A DNA stretch of 64,000 nucleotides from Anabaena sphaerica FACHB-251 (GCF_014696825.1 NZ_JACJQU010000004.1:1-64000), one strand, 5' to 3'; counted from the stretch's first letter, positions 1 through 9,882 are shown. The notes: generated by a model not told the origin, from the sequence alone. A program made the numbers and translations.

Positions 1-77
<77 letters not shown>

Positions 78-242
78 GGTTTGTTTGTAGCTCTATTCTT
101 TGACTGATTTCTACCTCAGTCCTGGTAATTATCTTTTCTTGACGCAGGTACTTGTTGTATACTGTCTTTCAAACTATAATATTTTCAAGGTTCGGTGTCC
201 TTCCGAGTTCGCTTTGCGGCGTTCTCTCTCCGGCACTTATTC

Positions 243-271
243 AATATAGCGAACCTCTTTTGGAATGTCAA
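243..271 (-). promoter_or_regulatory. rRNA operon sigma-70-type promoter
   Basis: On the minus strand a perfect -35 TTGACA (266-271) is separated by exactly 17 bp from a -10 TATATT (243-248). Transcription should start near 236 and run through a ~160-nt leader into 16S. The spacing and location upstream of rrs make this a strong housekeeping promoter by inference. Confidence 0.85.
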
Positions 272-379
272 CTACTTTTTCCATCTTTTTTGGGAAATTG
301 TTATCTAATCAGTTAAAATCCTTATCGAGTAAGGGTTTGGTGGATTGAGACAAGTATCTGGACACGAATCGAGACAGAC

Positions 380-586
380 CTATAAGCCAAGACGAATGAT
401 TTTTTCCGCGACTTGGGGCAAAAACCATTGAAGTAAACACAGCAGTTTAGATTTACCAATCAGCATTTCGTAATTATCACGGCTGAAGTTACGCCAAAAT
501 ATCTCTACTAAAGCATCGGGCTGAATCTTGCCTTTGCTCCGTCCTTTGTTGATAGGGTTGAGTAGACCTAGAACAATTTGAACTCA
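380..586 (-). pseudogene. C-terminal remnant of a short-chain dehydrogenase
   Basis: One minus-strand frame is open for ~65 codons and ends in TAG at 380-382. An in-frame stop (TGA) sits just upstream and there is no start codon or NAD-binding N-terminus. The peptide (for example LLCLLQWFLPQVAEKIIRL) resembles the C-terminal tail of membrane-associated SDR proteins, which ends in a hydrophobic, proline-containing helix. Similarity is judged by eye only. It is best read as a decayed gene end between the rRNA promoter and nadC. Confidence 0.4.
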
Positions 587-608
587 ATTCCAGAGGTGAA
601 AAATTCAG

Positions 609-1475
609 ATGAAAAGTTGCTTGGCTGTACTCCCACCGTTTTTGGTGCTGGATCAATTACTGCAAACTTGGTTAATGGAGGATATTGGTAGAGGTGATCG
701 CACTACTCAATCTCTTTTAGACAAAAATGCAACTATAGGACAAGCTAAGTGGGTAGCAAAAGCACCAGGAATAATTGCTGGTTTACCGATTGCGGCTAGG
801 GTGTTTCATCTGTTGAATGATCAAGTGAGCTTTGTACCTACCACCTATGAAGGTGCAAAGTGTGAACCGGGACAAGTGGTGGCGGAAATTAACGGTTCAC
901 TGGATGCGCTACTCATGGGAGAAAGGGTGGCGCTAAATTTGGCGATGCGATTAAGTGGAATCGCTACTCTCAGTAACATATATATAGAGAAAATAGCAGA
1001 TCTACCTGCAAAGTTTGTGGATACGCGCAAAACTACACCAGGTTTGAGAATCTTGGAAAAGTACGCCTCTGCTGTAGGTGGTGCAATTAATCACCGTATG
1101 GGGTTAGATGATGCGGTAATGATTAAGGATAATCATATTGCAGCGGCTGGAGGTATTAGAGAAGCCGTTACCCGTATTCGTACCCAGATTCCTTATCCTC
1201 TAACTATTGAAGTGGAAACAGAAAGTTTAGAACAGGTTCAAGAAGCTTTAAAGTATGAAATTGACATTATTATGTTGGATAATATGCCTTTAACAATGAT
1301 GACTGAGGCGGTGCAGTTAATTCGTAAACAGGATAGTCGGGTAAAGATTGAAGCTTCAGGGAATGTAACTTTAGAAACTATTCGCGCAGTAGCACAAACA
1401 GGTGTTGATTATATTTCTAGTAGTGCGCCGATTACTCAGTCGAGGTGGTTAGATTTGAGTATGAGAATGATTTGA
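609..1475 (+). CDS. nadC: Nicotinate-nucleotide pyrophosphorylase (carboxylating)
   Basis: A 288-aa quinolinate phosphoribosyltransferase that makes nicotinate mononucleotide from quinolinate and PRPP in de novo NAD synthesis. Family landmarks are visible in order: GERVALN (104-110), the DTRKTTPGLR active-site loop (138-147), GGAINHRMGL (157-166), MIKDNH (171-176) and EVETE (201-205). Length matches the family. It reads away from the rRNA operon and stands alone. The ATG at 609 gives an N-terminus (LAVLPPFLVLD) typical of cyanobacterial NadC. Confidence 0.95.
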   Translation: MKSCLAVLPPFLVLDQLLQTWLMEDIGRGDRTTQSLLDKNATIGQAKWVAKAPGIIAGLPIAARVFHLLNDQVSFVPTTYEGAKCEPGQVVAEINGSLDALLMGERVALNLAMRLSGIATLSNIYIEKIADLPAKFVDTRKTTPGLRILEKYASAVGGAINHRMGLDDAVMIKDNHIAAAGGIREAVTRIRTQIPYPLTIEVETESLEQVQEALKYEIDIIMLDNMPLTMMTEAVQLIRKQDSRVKIEASGNVTLETIRAVAQTGVDYISSSAPITQSRWLDLSMRMI

Positions 1476-1569
1476 GCAATGCAGCCTAATTAAGTTAAAA
1501 ATTCCCAATCTCCTCTCGGAGGCTACGCTGCGGGTGGTGAGAGACTTTTAAAGTCTAGATGAGAAGTAT

Positions 1570-1600
1570 AGGAGTGATTAGGGGAGAAATAATCACTCCT
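1570..1600. terminator. Possible bidirectional hairpin between convergent genes
   Basis: A perfect 10-bp stem, AGGAGTGATT (1570-1579) with AATCACTCCT (1591-1600), lies between the convergent nadC and the DUF4912 gene. Neither strand shows a good T-run after the stem, so Rho-independent activity is uncertain. Confidence 0.35.
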
Positions 1601-1639
1601 TAAAATCAACATATTTAATAATTACTTATGATGTCGATT

Positions 1640-4600
1640 TTAATTTTCTGAACTTTCCTGAAAAAATTTCTTCAGTATAGTTATACTATGTTCTCCATCA
1701 GCAGCAGTGGCTGTCATAAGATAGTTAAATAATCTATCTGAGAAGGGAACACGCAAATGGAAAGTACCATCAGATTCGAGTTTAATCCTATGATCACCAA
1801 TAGTCACGGTTGCACCTGGTTCTGTTGAACCATGAATAACTAACTCGGTATCTGCTACAAACCAGAAGTCTGTACCAGGACGATTGAAGATACGAACTTT
1901 ACCAGAACGAGCTATACACAACCAACTATTATTATTAGTGATATAACCAATTTCAGTTATGTAGTCACGATTGCTTGTGGGAATAGCGATATAACAATCG
2001 CATATTATTTCCTCACATTCATACTGCTGCACTACCTGGGGAATTTGATAACTAAGATCAATATCAGTGGCATCATATAGTCGCACTGCCAAAGTAGTGC
2101 CTCCAATTTTTCGTACTGCTTCTTTATGAGTCTCAGAAACATACCAAGAAACATAAGCCCACTTGGGAGTGCGAGGTGTGAAGACAATACTGCTGTCTCC
2201 ACTCATATCGGACCAACTAACAACTTGTGTGGTGTGGGTTTGCGCCTTTGACTTTAATGAGAAATCTTCTGGAATGCTATCAATAGTTATGTTTTCTGTC
2301 TCTGCGTCTATCTCCAATTCTGCATGATTAATTGTTGCTTCTGGAAGATGATAGGGAATAGGCAAGTTTAGAGATAATTCTTCTGCTAAATCAGCCGTGA
2401 GTTCAGCCTCATCTGCTAAGGTATTGAAAATTTCTTCTGGCTCATTTGATAAATCAGTTAGTGAATTTTTTCCTTCATCTGTCACCACTTCTACGTCTAA
2501 TCCTTCTTCTTCTGGTGTCAAGCCCAGTAATTCTGAGAGCGAAGTCATGGATTCTTGATGAGAATTCGCTGTAGAAACAGTCGGTGATTTTAACAGTGAA
2601 GTGTTGGACTCAGCATCGGCTGAAGTTACCAGCACACCGAGTAATTCTGACAGGAAAGTTGTGGAATTTTGAGCAGATGACTCTACTAGTTCATCTAATA
2701 ATTCTGACAGGAAAGCGGTAGAATTTTGAGCAGATGACTCTACTGGTTCATCTAATAATTCTGACAGGAAAGCGGTAGAATTTTGAGCAGATGACTCTAC
2801 TGGTTCATCTAATAATTCTGACAGAGAAGTGGTAGAATTTTGAGCAGATGACTCTGCTAGATTATCTAATAATTCTGACAGAGAAGTGGTGGAATTTTGA
2901 GTAGATGACTCTGCTAGATCATCTAATAATTCTGACAGAGAAGTGGTGGAATTTTGAGTAGATGACTCTGCTAGATCATCTAATAATTCTGACAGAGAAG
3001 TGGTGGAATTTTGAGCAGATGACTCTGCTGGTTCATCTAATAATTCTGACAGAGAAGTGGTGGAATTTTGAGCAGATGACTCTGCTGGTTCATCTAATAA
3101 TTCTGACAGGAAAGTGGTGGAATTTTGAGCAGATGACTCTGCTGGTTCATCTAGTAATTCTGACAGGGAAGTGGTTAATTCATCTGTTGGTAGTTCTAAA
3201 TTATTATTGAATGCTATTTCTGGAATGTTTGGAACTGAGGGATAGGGAGTATTAACAACCGCTACAGGCGCTTCTGTATCCCATACCACTTCGCCACAAT
3301 CGAGGGAAATTGTTTGAGTAGCAATATCAAGATAATTTGCAACTTCCGTTGCTGTGTTTGTAGATTTTGCAGTTACTGATTTTAAACTGCCAGGTGAGGT
3401 TTCTGTTTCAGTTAAAGTGAGATTTTTTTCGCTATTGGATATGGTTGAGGTTGCGTTTTGATTCGAGTGAGATGTGCCGTTAGTGAGTGTAGAGCTTTTA
3501 ACAGGGGGAGTAATGCTGTATTGGTCGGGTATTGTTAGTATTGTTTCTGGAATTGATGCGCTGGCAGTTGATGTTTCCAAGGGAGCTATTTTTTCATCTG
3601 CCGATTGCTGTTTTCTCTTTAACCACCAGGCCAAAAAGCCTCCTAAACCAACAATTGGCAATAAAGACAAGACAGTCAAAAATGCTGTATTTCTCTCTTC
3701 AAAAGGATTTACAAATTGCTGATTACCGGAACTATTTGCAGTAGGTAAAGTTTCTGATTGTACAGCAGTCGCTACAACTGGAGTGTCAGAGGATGCAGCA
3801 GTAGTTACAGGTTTAGTCTCTGGAGTAAAACTCTGCAAGGCACTGGCAGCGATCGCCGATGCTTCCGCATCTCTAGCTGCTTCTATGGCTTTCTGTCCTA
3901 CAGGTGCGGTGGTAAAACCAAGAAAACTAGCTACTGCTGGGCTAGGATTTTGTTTGTAAACGTAAACTAAAGGCTGAGAAAAGGGATATTTGGAATTATC
4001 TGGTGTAATTCCCTGGATTTTGATAATTCGCACATCTGCCAGCTTTGATACCTGATTAGCTATGACATAGCTGATGCCGTCTGTGCCTAATTTTTTAATA
4101 ATTTGGGCTGTTTTATCTTCAGCTACTTGAGTGGCGTTAGCACCAGTCGAGAATTCAGCTGATTTAAAAAGTGGATAATCGCGAAAAGAATTACGAGTGT
4201 CGCTGGTTGGGGGGCGATCAATTAACCGGATTTTACCAGATGAACCTCCTAGTTCTGACCAATCAGTAATTTCACCCCGAAAAATCTTGGCAAATTGTTC
4301 ACCAGTCAAACTGCCCTGGAAAGGATTGTTTGCACCAACAATAATGGCAATTTTTTCTCTGCCTAAGCGAACTTGCTCTAAACCTTGGGATTTTTCTTCT
4401 GGGGTTAGTACACGAGCGATCGCTGCTATATCAATTTCGCCATCTAGCAAAGCTTTGAGTGCCGCATCAGTACCATTAACCCCAATTTCTACCTGTGTAC
4501 CAGCAAACTGTTTCTCAAAGCTATCTTTCAGGCTTTGGTTGATCATTACCAAACTCATGGAACCATCAATCCGTACTTTAGTTCCACGCTCCACTGTTTG

Positions 4601-4747
4601 CGGTGGTGGGAAAGTGAAAACCTCAGATTTTAATTCTGCTAGTACAGGCACTGATACCAAAAGGTTGGCTGCCAGTGGGGTGGTAGCCAAAGCCAGTGAT
4701 AAGGCCAGATGAACGATTACACCATCATTTTTCTCTTGTTTCCACAT
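1640..4747 (-). CDS. PstS-like phosphate-binding domain fused to DUF4912, with a 19-residue tandem repeat
   Basis: A 1035-aa secreted or membrane protein. The N-terminus has a signal-like hydrophobic stretch. It is followed by a PstS-type substrate-binding domain (about 40-295), a transmembrane helix (about 355-376) and a long acidic Ser/Thr-rich linker. Nine 19-residue repeats of the type SLSELLDEPAESSAQ (525-695) come next, and then a C-terminal DUF4912 domain (from ~862, starting TPKWAYVSW). The ATG at 4747 is preferred over an upstream TTG because AAGGGG lies just upstream. There are no pst transporter genes nearby, so a role in phosphate sensing or envelope binding is inference. The linker would place DUF4912 on the side of the membrane opposite the binding domain. 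Confidence 0.85.
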   Translation of the reverse strand: MWKQEKNDGVIVHLALSLALATTPLAANLLVSVPVLAELKSEVFTFPPPQTVERGTKVRIDGSMSLVMINQSLKDSFEKQFAGTQVEIGVNGTDAALKALLDGEIDIAAIARVLTPEEKSQGLEQVRLGREKIAIIVGANNPFQGSLTGEQFAKIFRGEITDWSELGGSSGKIRLIDRPPTSDTRNSFRDYPLFKSAEFSTGANATQVAEDKTAQIIKKLGTDGISYVIANQVSKLADVRIIKIQGITPDNSKYPFSQPLVYVYKQNPSPAVASFLGFTTAPVGQKAIEAARDAEASAIAASALQSFTPETKPVTTAASSDTPVVATAVQSETLPTANSSGNQQFVNPFEERNTAFLTVLSLLPIVGLGGFLAWWLKRKQQSADEKIAPLETSTASASIPETILTIPDQYSITPPVKSSTLTNGTSHSNQNATSTISNSEKNLTLTETETSPGSLKSVTAKSTNTATEVANYLDIATQTISLDCGEVVWDTEAPVAVVNTPYPSVPNIPEIAFNNNLELPTDELTTSLSELLDEPAESSAQNSTTFLSELLDEPAESSAQNSTTSLSELLDEPAESSAQNSTTSLSELLDDLAESSTQNSTTSLSELLDDLAESSTQNSTTSLSELLDNLAESSAQNSTTSLSELLDEPVESSAQNSTAFLSELLDEPVESSAQNSTAFLSELLDELVESSAQNSTTFLSELLGVLVTSADAESNTSLLKSPTVSTANSHQESMTSLSELLGLTPEEEGLDVEVVTDEGKNSLTDLSNEPEEIFNTLADEAELTADLAEELSLNLPIPYHLPEATINHAELEIDAETENITIDSIPEDFSLKSKAQTHTTQVVSWSDMSGDSSIVFTPRTPKWAYVSWYVSETHKEAVRKIGGTTLAVRLYDATDIDLSYQIPQVVQQYECEEIICDCYIAIPTSNRDYITEIGYITNNNSWLCIARSGKVRIFNRPGTDFWFVADTELVIHGSTEPGATVTIGDHRIKLESDGTFHLRVPFSDRLFNYLMTATAADGEHSITILKKFFQESSEN
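2606..3175 (-). repeat. 57-bp tandem repeat inside the DUF4912 gene
   Basis: Nine in-phase copies of a 57-bp unit occupy 2663-3175 (exactly 513 bp). A degenerate tenth copy follows at 2606-2662. Each unit encodes 19 residues with the core SLSELLD. Copies differ by few bases, for example EPAESS, DLAESS or EPVESS, which suggests recent expansion by slippage or recombination. Confidence 0.95.
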
Positions 4748-4795
4748 ACGCCCCTTACCAAGGTAAAAGAAATAGTTAAGCAGGCCAGTTCTCAA

Positions 4796-5479
4796 GATGT
4801 TATTTTTCTAGAGGAGACGGGCTAATTATACATCCCTGTTATGTTTATCCGCAGTAATTTCATTTACTTCAATGAATCTATACTGCTTTGTTACTGAGCT
4901 AGTATAACAGTAATATTTTTTTACTAAGTTTTTTTAAATTATTTCTCATTACTCCTGAAACCGAGGATAAAAAAGGCTTTCATGAATTCAATTCCCCAAT
5001 TATATTGACAAATATTGTGTACTAATTTTTGGGTGTGGTTTCTACTTGTTGTGTAAATTATTCTCTGTTCTATCTGGGTTACTAACATGATTATCTATAC
5101 GCAATATACTAGCATTGGTTTAGTAATAATTATTGAATATTTAATATTGTTAGCAATATTTACATATCCATATAACTAGGTGGGCATTAAAAATTGTCGT
5201 TATGACAAAGCAAAAGTCCTGAAGGGAAGAGGTTTTTGGGCAACTTACTTTTCGTTACATACTTTAGTTTTAGAGCCTTTCTAACAAACTTGATTGATTC
5301 GTGATAGCTTGTCTGGCGTGTCCATAGTTACTGGTAGGTGAAAGAAAAGAGGGTTTCAGAGATATTTTGCTTAAGTCTTGTGTTTTAAAAGTGCTTGGTA
5401 ATATATCAAAAATCCTGAGAGTTTACTTTGGTGTCTTCAGCATTTTGCTGATAAAAACTCCTTTGTTGCGAGAGTCTAT
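4796..5479. other. AT-rich intergenic region, no gene seen
   Basis: No open frame with coding character was found. The stretch probably holds the promoter of the DUF4912 gene (4796-4900). It also contains one copy of a dispersed repeat (5180-5261) that recurs inverted at 9788-9882. Nothing else was recognised. Confidence 0.5.
5180..5261 (+). repeat. Dispersed repeat, copy A
   Basis: It shares with copy B (9788-9882, opposite orientation) the blocks TTAAAAATTGTCGTTATGAC, GAAGAGGTTTT and ACTTTTCGTTACATA in the same order. The central part differs: copy B carries a heptamer STRR there. This is consistent with a small dispersed element. Confidence 0.75.
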
Positions 5480-7504
5480 CTATCTTGCTGGTATATGATT
5501 TTCTGGATTTATATTTACTTGTAGAGAATTGTCAATTTCCGCAAGTTGCTCTTGCTGCAAGGTAGGATAAGTCCTGCTTTTGGCTTCATTAGTATAAGTG
5601 CGTTCATTATTTGCTAAATCTTCTTTTTTCTCTGAGGCGGATAATAAAGATATATCAATCAAAGGTAATATAATTTTCACTGTAGTACCTTGGTGCAAAC
5701 CTAAACTCTCAAGGGTAATTTTTCCCCCCATCAGTTCAATTAAGTTGCGGGAAATTGCCAATCCCAGTCCAGTACCTTCAAACTTGCGTGTGGTGGTTCC
5801 ATCTACCATGACAAAGGGGCGGAATAGTTTATGCTGCTGGGTAGGATCAATGCCTATACCTGTATCTTGAACTGAGACTATAACGTGAGATTTGTCATTG
5901 TGCTGCTGAATCTTGGTACTGATGATGATGCTACCTTGATCGGTGAATTTAGTAGCATTACCAATAATATTAATTAGGACTTGCTTGAGTTTTACCTCAT
6001 CTGCTTTAATGGGGATGAGTTCATTACCTAGTTCACATTTTAATTGCAGTCCCTTTTGTTGCACATTCACTGATTGTAAGTTAATAACTTCTAATAATAA
6101 TTGACGCAGTTCCAGGGGAGTAATTATTACCGAAAGTTTACCTGCTTCAATTTTAGAAATATCGAGTAAATCATTAATAATACCTAACAAGTGAATTGCT
6201 GTTTCGTCGGCTCGTTGGAGAAATTCTAATTCTTCTTCCCGATCATCACACAAACCATCTCTAACTAAACGCACACAGTTAATAATAATATTGAGTGGGT
6301 TTCTCAATTCATGGGAAGTTGTGGCTAAAAACTGACTTTTAACGGTGTTGGCTGATTTGGCTTCTTTCCAAGCTATTTCTAGTTCTTCTGCCCATGCTTT
6401 GAGTCGTTCAACCATTTGATCTAGTGCTTGAGCTAGTTGATTAAATTCACGGATTTTAAAGTTGCGGGGGATGGGTTGTGCAGCATGGTGACTATGAATA
6501 TTTAAAGCGTAGTCTCTGAGTTCTTCTACAGGGCCCGCTAAGTAGGGTGCTAAGTATAAAGATGCTAACAAACTCGCACCAATTAAACCCACTGTTAAGG
6601 CGATCAGGATGAGTTTGATTTCATCTAAACCAAGCAGTGCATCTTTTACGCTGGCGACAGCTAAGATAATCCATTTCTGTTGTTGCTGTTGTGTGATGGG
6701 ATTAGGGATTGCTGTATAGCCTGCAACTGATTCTTTACCGTCACTAAAATTAAAATTTATGGAATCATTATTTCCCTGAAGAGCATTTTTAATTACGCTT
6801 TGTAATTGTTGAGCATCTGCGTAATTTTTAATGTTAGTTCCTACTGTTTCAAGGGATGGATGAGCCAAAATAGTACCATCTTCGCCAATGACTACCAAAG
6901 CACCTATTAATGAGCCTTGCTTATTTTCAATTTGTCGGTGCAATGTGGTTTTGATAATTAAGGCGTAAGCTAAATTTCCTCGTTGATTATAGACTGGTGC
7001 TGATAACAGTAGTTGCAGTTGATTTTTTGGATTACGTTTACCAGTCATTCCTGGTTTGGGTGATGAAATTGCTGTAATTTTAATTTCATCATCGGTAAAT
7101 GATAATGGTTGTTCGGCAATATTTTCATTGCCGCAACTACTAGCAATAATCTGATTCTTTTGATTGTTTTTTTGGAGATGTTTGAGTTGAATGCAATCAA
7201 TTTTATTGGGTAGTTGTTGTGCTAGTTGGGTGATAAATTTTTCAGCTTTAGTTGCTGAACCAGACTGAATTGCTTTGGTGTTACTAGCACTGAGTAAATT
7301 CGTTTTCAGTGTGGCGATCGCATCAGTGATTTTTTCACCTTTATTGATAGCACTGTCTGTTAAATTGTGCCGAGCAGTATTCAAGAGGCTAGAACGTGCC
7401 TTATTAAGTGCTACCATTTCCCCAATTAATAATACGGGGACAAATACCAGCAATATTCTGGTTACTAAAATTCGTCTAAAGGAGGATTGACGGGACTTAG
7501 CCAT
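5480..7504 (-). CDS. Membrane sensor histidine kinase (Cache-HAMP-HisKA-HATPase)
   Basis: A 674-aa hybrid-free sensor kinase. An N-terminal TM helix (about 13-30) is followed by a ~260-residue periplasmic region resembling a double-Cache sensor. A second TM helix (about 297-319), a HAMP-like linker, a HisKA domain with the phosphoacceptor in SHELRNPLN (His398), and an HATPase domain with N, G1 (DTGIGID) and G2 (GTGLGLA) boxes follow. There is no receiver domain and no neighbouring regulator, so it is an orphan whose partner cannot be deduced. The ATG at 7504 is chosen over an upstream TTG because it starts right before the basic and TM segment. Confidence 0.9.
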   Translation of the reverse strand: MAKSRQSSFRRILVTRILLVFVPVLLIGEMVALNKARSSLLNTARHNLTDSAINKGEKITDAIATLKTNLLSASNTKAIQSGSATKAEKFITQLAQQLPNKIDCIQLKHLQKNNQKNQIIASSCGNENIAEQPLSFTDDEIKITAISSPKPGMTGKRNPKNQLQLLLSAPVYNQRGNLAYALIIKTTLHRQIENKQGSLIGALVVIGEDGTILAHPSLETVGTNIKNYADAQQLQSVIKNALQGNNDSINFNFSDGKESVAGYTAIPNPITQQQQQKWIILAVASVKDALLGLDEIKLILIALTVGLIGASLLASLYLAPYLAGPVEELRDYALNIHSHHAAQPIPRNFKIREFNQLAQALDQMVERLKAWAEELEIAWKEAKSANTVKSQFLATTSHELRNPLNIIINCVRLVRDGLCDDREEELEFLQRADETAIHLLGIINDLLDISKIEAGKLSVIITPLELRQLLLEVINLQSVNVQQKGLQLKCELGNELIPIKADEVKLKQVLINIIGNATKFTDQGSIIISTKIQQHNDKSHVIVSVQDTGIGIDPTQQHKLFRPFVMVDGTTTRKFEGTGLGLAISRNLIELMGGKITLESLGLHQGTTVKIILPLIDISLLSASEKKEDLANNERTYTNEAKSRTYPTLQQEQLAEIDNSLQVNINPENHIPAR

Positions 7505-7724
7505 CGAGTGTCTCACTTCGTATTCTGCAAACCACAAGAATCAAGATATGCAATTAGATGGGATAAATGAGACATTTTATAAAATCATGAAAATTTGATT
7601 GTAACTTGTTAAAAGTATCAAATTGTAATTGTGTAAAAATAAACTATATATACCAGAATTCTGAGATGGTAGATGTAGTAATGATTGGTGTGGCATATTA
7701 ATCCAGAGGTGAAATTGATAAAAC

Positions 7725-8432
7725 ATGGTGCAACATCGTCCTCATACCACAGTAGTTTTGGCCATGAGTGCAGATGGCAAGATAGCTGATTTAGTGCGAT
7801 CGCCTGCTCGGTTTGGCTCAGGGGCTGATAAAGCGCACCTGGAAAAACAAATCGCTGCCTCTGATGCCGTTTTATTTGGTGCGGGTACTCTCCGTGCCTA
7901 CGGTACAACACTTACCGTATCACATCCAATATTGCTGCAACAGAGAAAAACAGAAAATAAATCTCTCCAGCCGGTTCATATAGTGCTTTCGAGTTCTGGA
8001 AACCTGAATCCGGATATTAAATTCTTTCAACAACCTGTTAAACGCTGGTTGCTTACCACTACAAAAGGGTCTAATTTTTGGCAAGGACGTTCAGAATTTG
8101 AACAAATTTTGGTTATGGAAACACCAACAGGAAACATTGATACTCGTGCTGTTTGGCAACACTTAGGAAGTCTAGAGATAAAACGTCTAGCTGTGTTAGG
8201 TGGTGGTGAATTAGTTGCTTCTTTACTGGAATCAGATTTAATAGATGAATTCTGGCTTACTATTTGTCCTTTGATTTTGGGTGGTACTGCTGCACCCACA
8301 CCAGTAGAGGGAGAAGGATTTTTATCGAATTTCGCGCCCAAGCTACAACTGCTAGAAGTTCACACAGTTGAACAGGAAGTATTTCTGCACTATCGGCTGC
8401 AACGATCTGTTGGTATGGATTACGCTAGTTGA
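7725..8432 (+). CDS. RibD C-terminal-type reductase (DHFR-fold)
   Basis: A 235-aa protein of the RibD C-terminal/dihydrofolate-reductase-like family. It has the opening strand VVLAMSADGKIAD, the DAVLFGAGTLRAYG segment and the C-terminal GGGELVASLL and CPLILGG motifs. The family reduces 5-amino-6-ribosylamino-uracil phosphate in riboflavin synthesis. This copy has no deaminase domain, so it could be the stand-alone reductase or a related pteridine/pyrimidine reductase. The next gene starts 24 bp downstream, suggesting co-transcription. Confidence 0.8.
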   Translation: MVQHRPHTTVVLAMSADGKIADLVRSPARFGSGADKAHLEKQIAASDAVLFGAGTLRAYGTTLTVSHPILLQQRKTENKSLQPVHIVLSSSGNLNPDIKFFQQPVKRWLLTTTKGSNFWQGRSEFEQILVMETPTGNIDTRAVWQHLGSLEIKRLAVLGGGELVASLLESDLIDEFWLTICPLILGGTAAPTPVEGEGFLSNFAPKLQLLEVHTVEQEVFLHYRLQRSVGMDYAS

Positions 8433-8456
8433 CAAGTAGATATTCAAAGCCACACG

Positions 8457-9638
8457 ATGGTAAAACAACTCAAACCTAACTATTCTGTCGTTTGGACTCA
8501 TAAACTGGCCGAAGTTCCTCAAACAGCCTGGGATGCTTTGGCTATGCCGCTGAAAACCCCATTTCTAGAATGGGACTGGCTGAATAATATGGAAACTTCC
8601 CACAGTGCTACAGCAAATGCTGGTTGGTTGCCAAATCACTTGACGCTGTGGCGAGATAGAACATTAATTGCTGCTGCCCCACTTTATCTTAAAGGGCATA
8701 GTCAGGGCGAATTTGTCTTTGATCATCAGTGGGCAGATTTAGCTTCTCGGATTGGGGTAGAGTATTATCCAAAAATGTTGGGAATGTCGCCATTTACCCC
8801 GGCTGAAGGCTATCGGTTTTTAATTGCTGCTGGGGAAGATGAGGAAGAAATTACAGCGATGATGGTGCATGAGATTGATGCTTTTTGCCTCAAACATGGT
8901 ATTTCTGGCTGTCATTTTCTCTATGTTGATCCCCAATGGCGACCTGTGTTGGAAAGACACGGTTTTACGAGTTGGTTACACCATAGCTATATTTGGGAAA
9001 ATACTGATTTTCAAACTTTTGATGATTATTTGGGATTATTCAATGCTAATCAAAGACGGAATATTAAGCGGGAACGTAAGACTGTAGAAAAGGCTGGGTT
9101 ACGACTGCAACCGCTGACTGGTGAGGAAATTCCTAAGTCGCTGTTTCCGTTGATGTATGACTTTTATGCTGATACTTGCGATAAGTTTGGGTGGTGGGGT
9201 AGTAAGTATCTAACAAAGAGATTTTTTGAAAGTTTATACCATAATTATCGTCATCGGGTGGTATTTTTTGCTGCTTATCATGAGGAAGATCAGCGTCAAC
9301 CGCTGGGAATGTCGTTTTGTTTATTTAAGGATGACAAGCTATATGGACGCTATTGGGGTAGTTTTCAAGAAATAGACTGCTTACATTTTGATGCTTGCTA
9401 TTATGCACCGATTGAATGGGCGATCGCTCACGGTATCCAAACTTTTGATCCCGGTGCGGGGGGAAGACACAAGAAACGGCGAGGTTTTCCCGCTAAACCT
9501 AATCACAGTCTACACCGATTTTACAATAATCGTTTAGGACAAATCTTGCGTCCTTATATCCTAGAGGTGAATCAAATGGAAGAGGAGGAAATGAACGCGA
9601 TTAATGCAGAGTTACCTTTTAGTAAAGATAATGGGTAA
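8457..9638 (+). CDS. FemAB/GNAT-like acyltransferase (PF04339, DUF482)
   Basis: A 393-aa cytoplasmic protein of the peptidoglycan-biosynthesis/recognition family (PF04339), which has tandem GNAT folds. Visible marks are the N-terminal PFLEWDWLNNMETS region, NQRRNIKRERK (a typical acceptor-binding segment) and the C-terminal FDPGAGGRHKKRRGF signature that is characteristic of this family. The substrate is unknown; family members are inferred to transfer acyl or aminoacyl groups. It lies 24 bp after the RibD-like gene. Confidence 0.85.
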   Translation: MVKQLKPNYSVVWTHKLAEVPQTAWDALAMPLKTPFLEWDWLNNMETSHSATANAGWLPNHLTLWRDRTLIAAAPLYLKGHSQGEFVFDHQWADLASRIGVEYYPKMLGMSPFTPAEGYRFLIAAGEDEEEITAMMVHEIDAFCLKHGISGCHFLYVDPQWRPVLERHGFTSWLHHSYIWENTDFQTFDDYLGLFNANQRRNIKRERKTVEKAGLRLQPLTGEEIPKSLFPLMYDFYADTCDKFGWWGSKYLTKRFFESLYHNYRHRVVFFAAYHEEDQRQPLGMSFCLFKDDKLYGRYWGSFQEIDCLHFDACYYAPIEWAIAHGIQTFDPGAGGRHKKRRGFPAKPNHSLHRFYNNRLGQILRPYILEVNQMEEEEMNAINAELPFSKDNG

Positions 9639-9787
9639 AAAAAAGGTAGTTTACCGCCATTTTCAGGTAAATGAGCCTCACTTTAATGAAAGTTTCGCGC
9701 CAAGGCGCAATCTCTGTCAGGAGATCCCGCAGGGTAGGAGAAAAGGCACAAAGGAAGAAATAAGTAGGTGAACAGAAAAAACCGACA

Positions 9788-9882
9788 TATGTAACGAAAA
9801 GTAAAATATCCCAAAACCTCTTCTCTGTTCCCTGTTCCCTGTTCCCTGTTCCCTTGTCATAACGACAATTTTTAACGCCCAC
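9788..9882 (-). repeat. Dispersed repeat, copy B (inverted relative to copy A)
   Basis: The reverse complement matches 5180-5261 at both ends, through TTAAAAATTGTCGTTATGAC and ACTTTTCGTTACATA. The middle is replaced by four copies of GGGAACA. Confidence 0.75.
9826..9853. repeat. Heptanucleotide STRR, (TGTTCCC)4
   Basis: Four perfect TGTTCCC units. The complementary heptamer, also four units, occurs inside murD at 38351-38378. Confidence 0.9.

Noticed and set aside
2663-3175. CRISPR-like regular repeats
   Set aside because: Units are contiguous with no spacers and lie in frame within a protein gene; no cas genes are present anywhere in the window.
2962-3210. Plus-strand frame with repeated MTLLVHLIILTEKWWNF units
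   Set aside because: This is the antisense reading of the 57-bp minisatellite; the minus-strand frame is the coding one.
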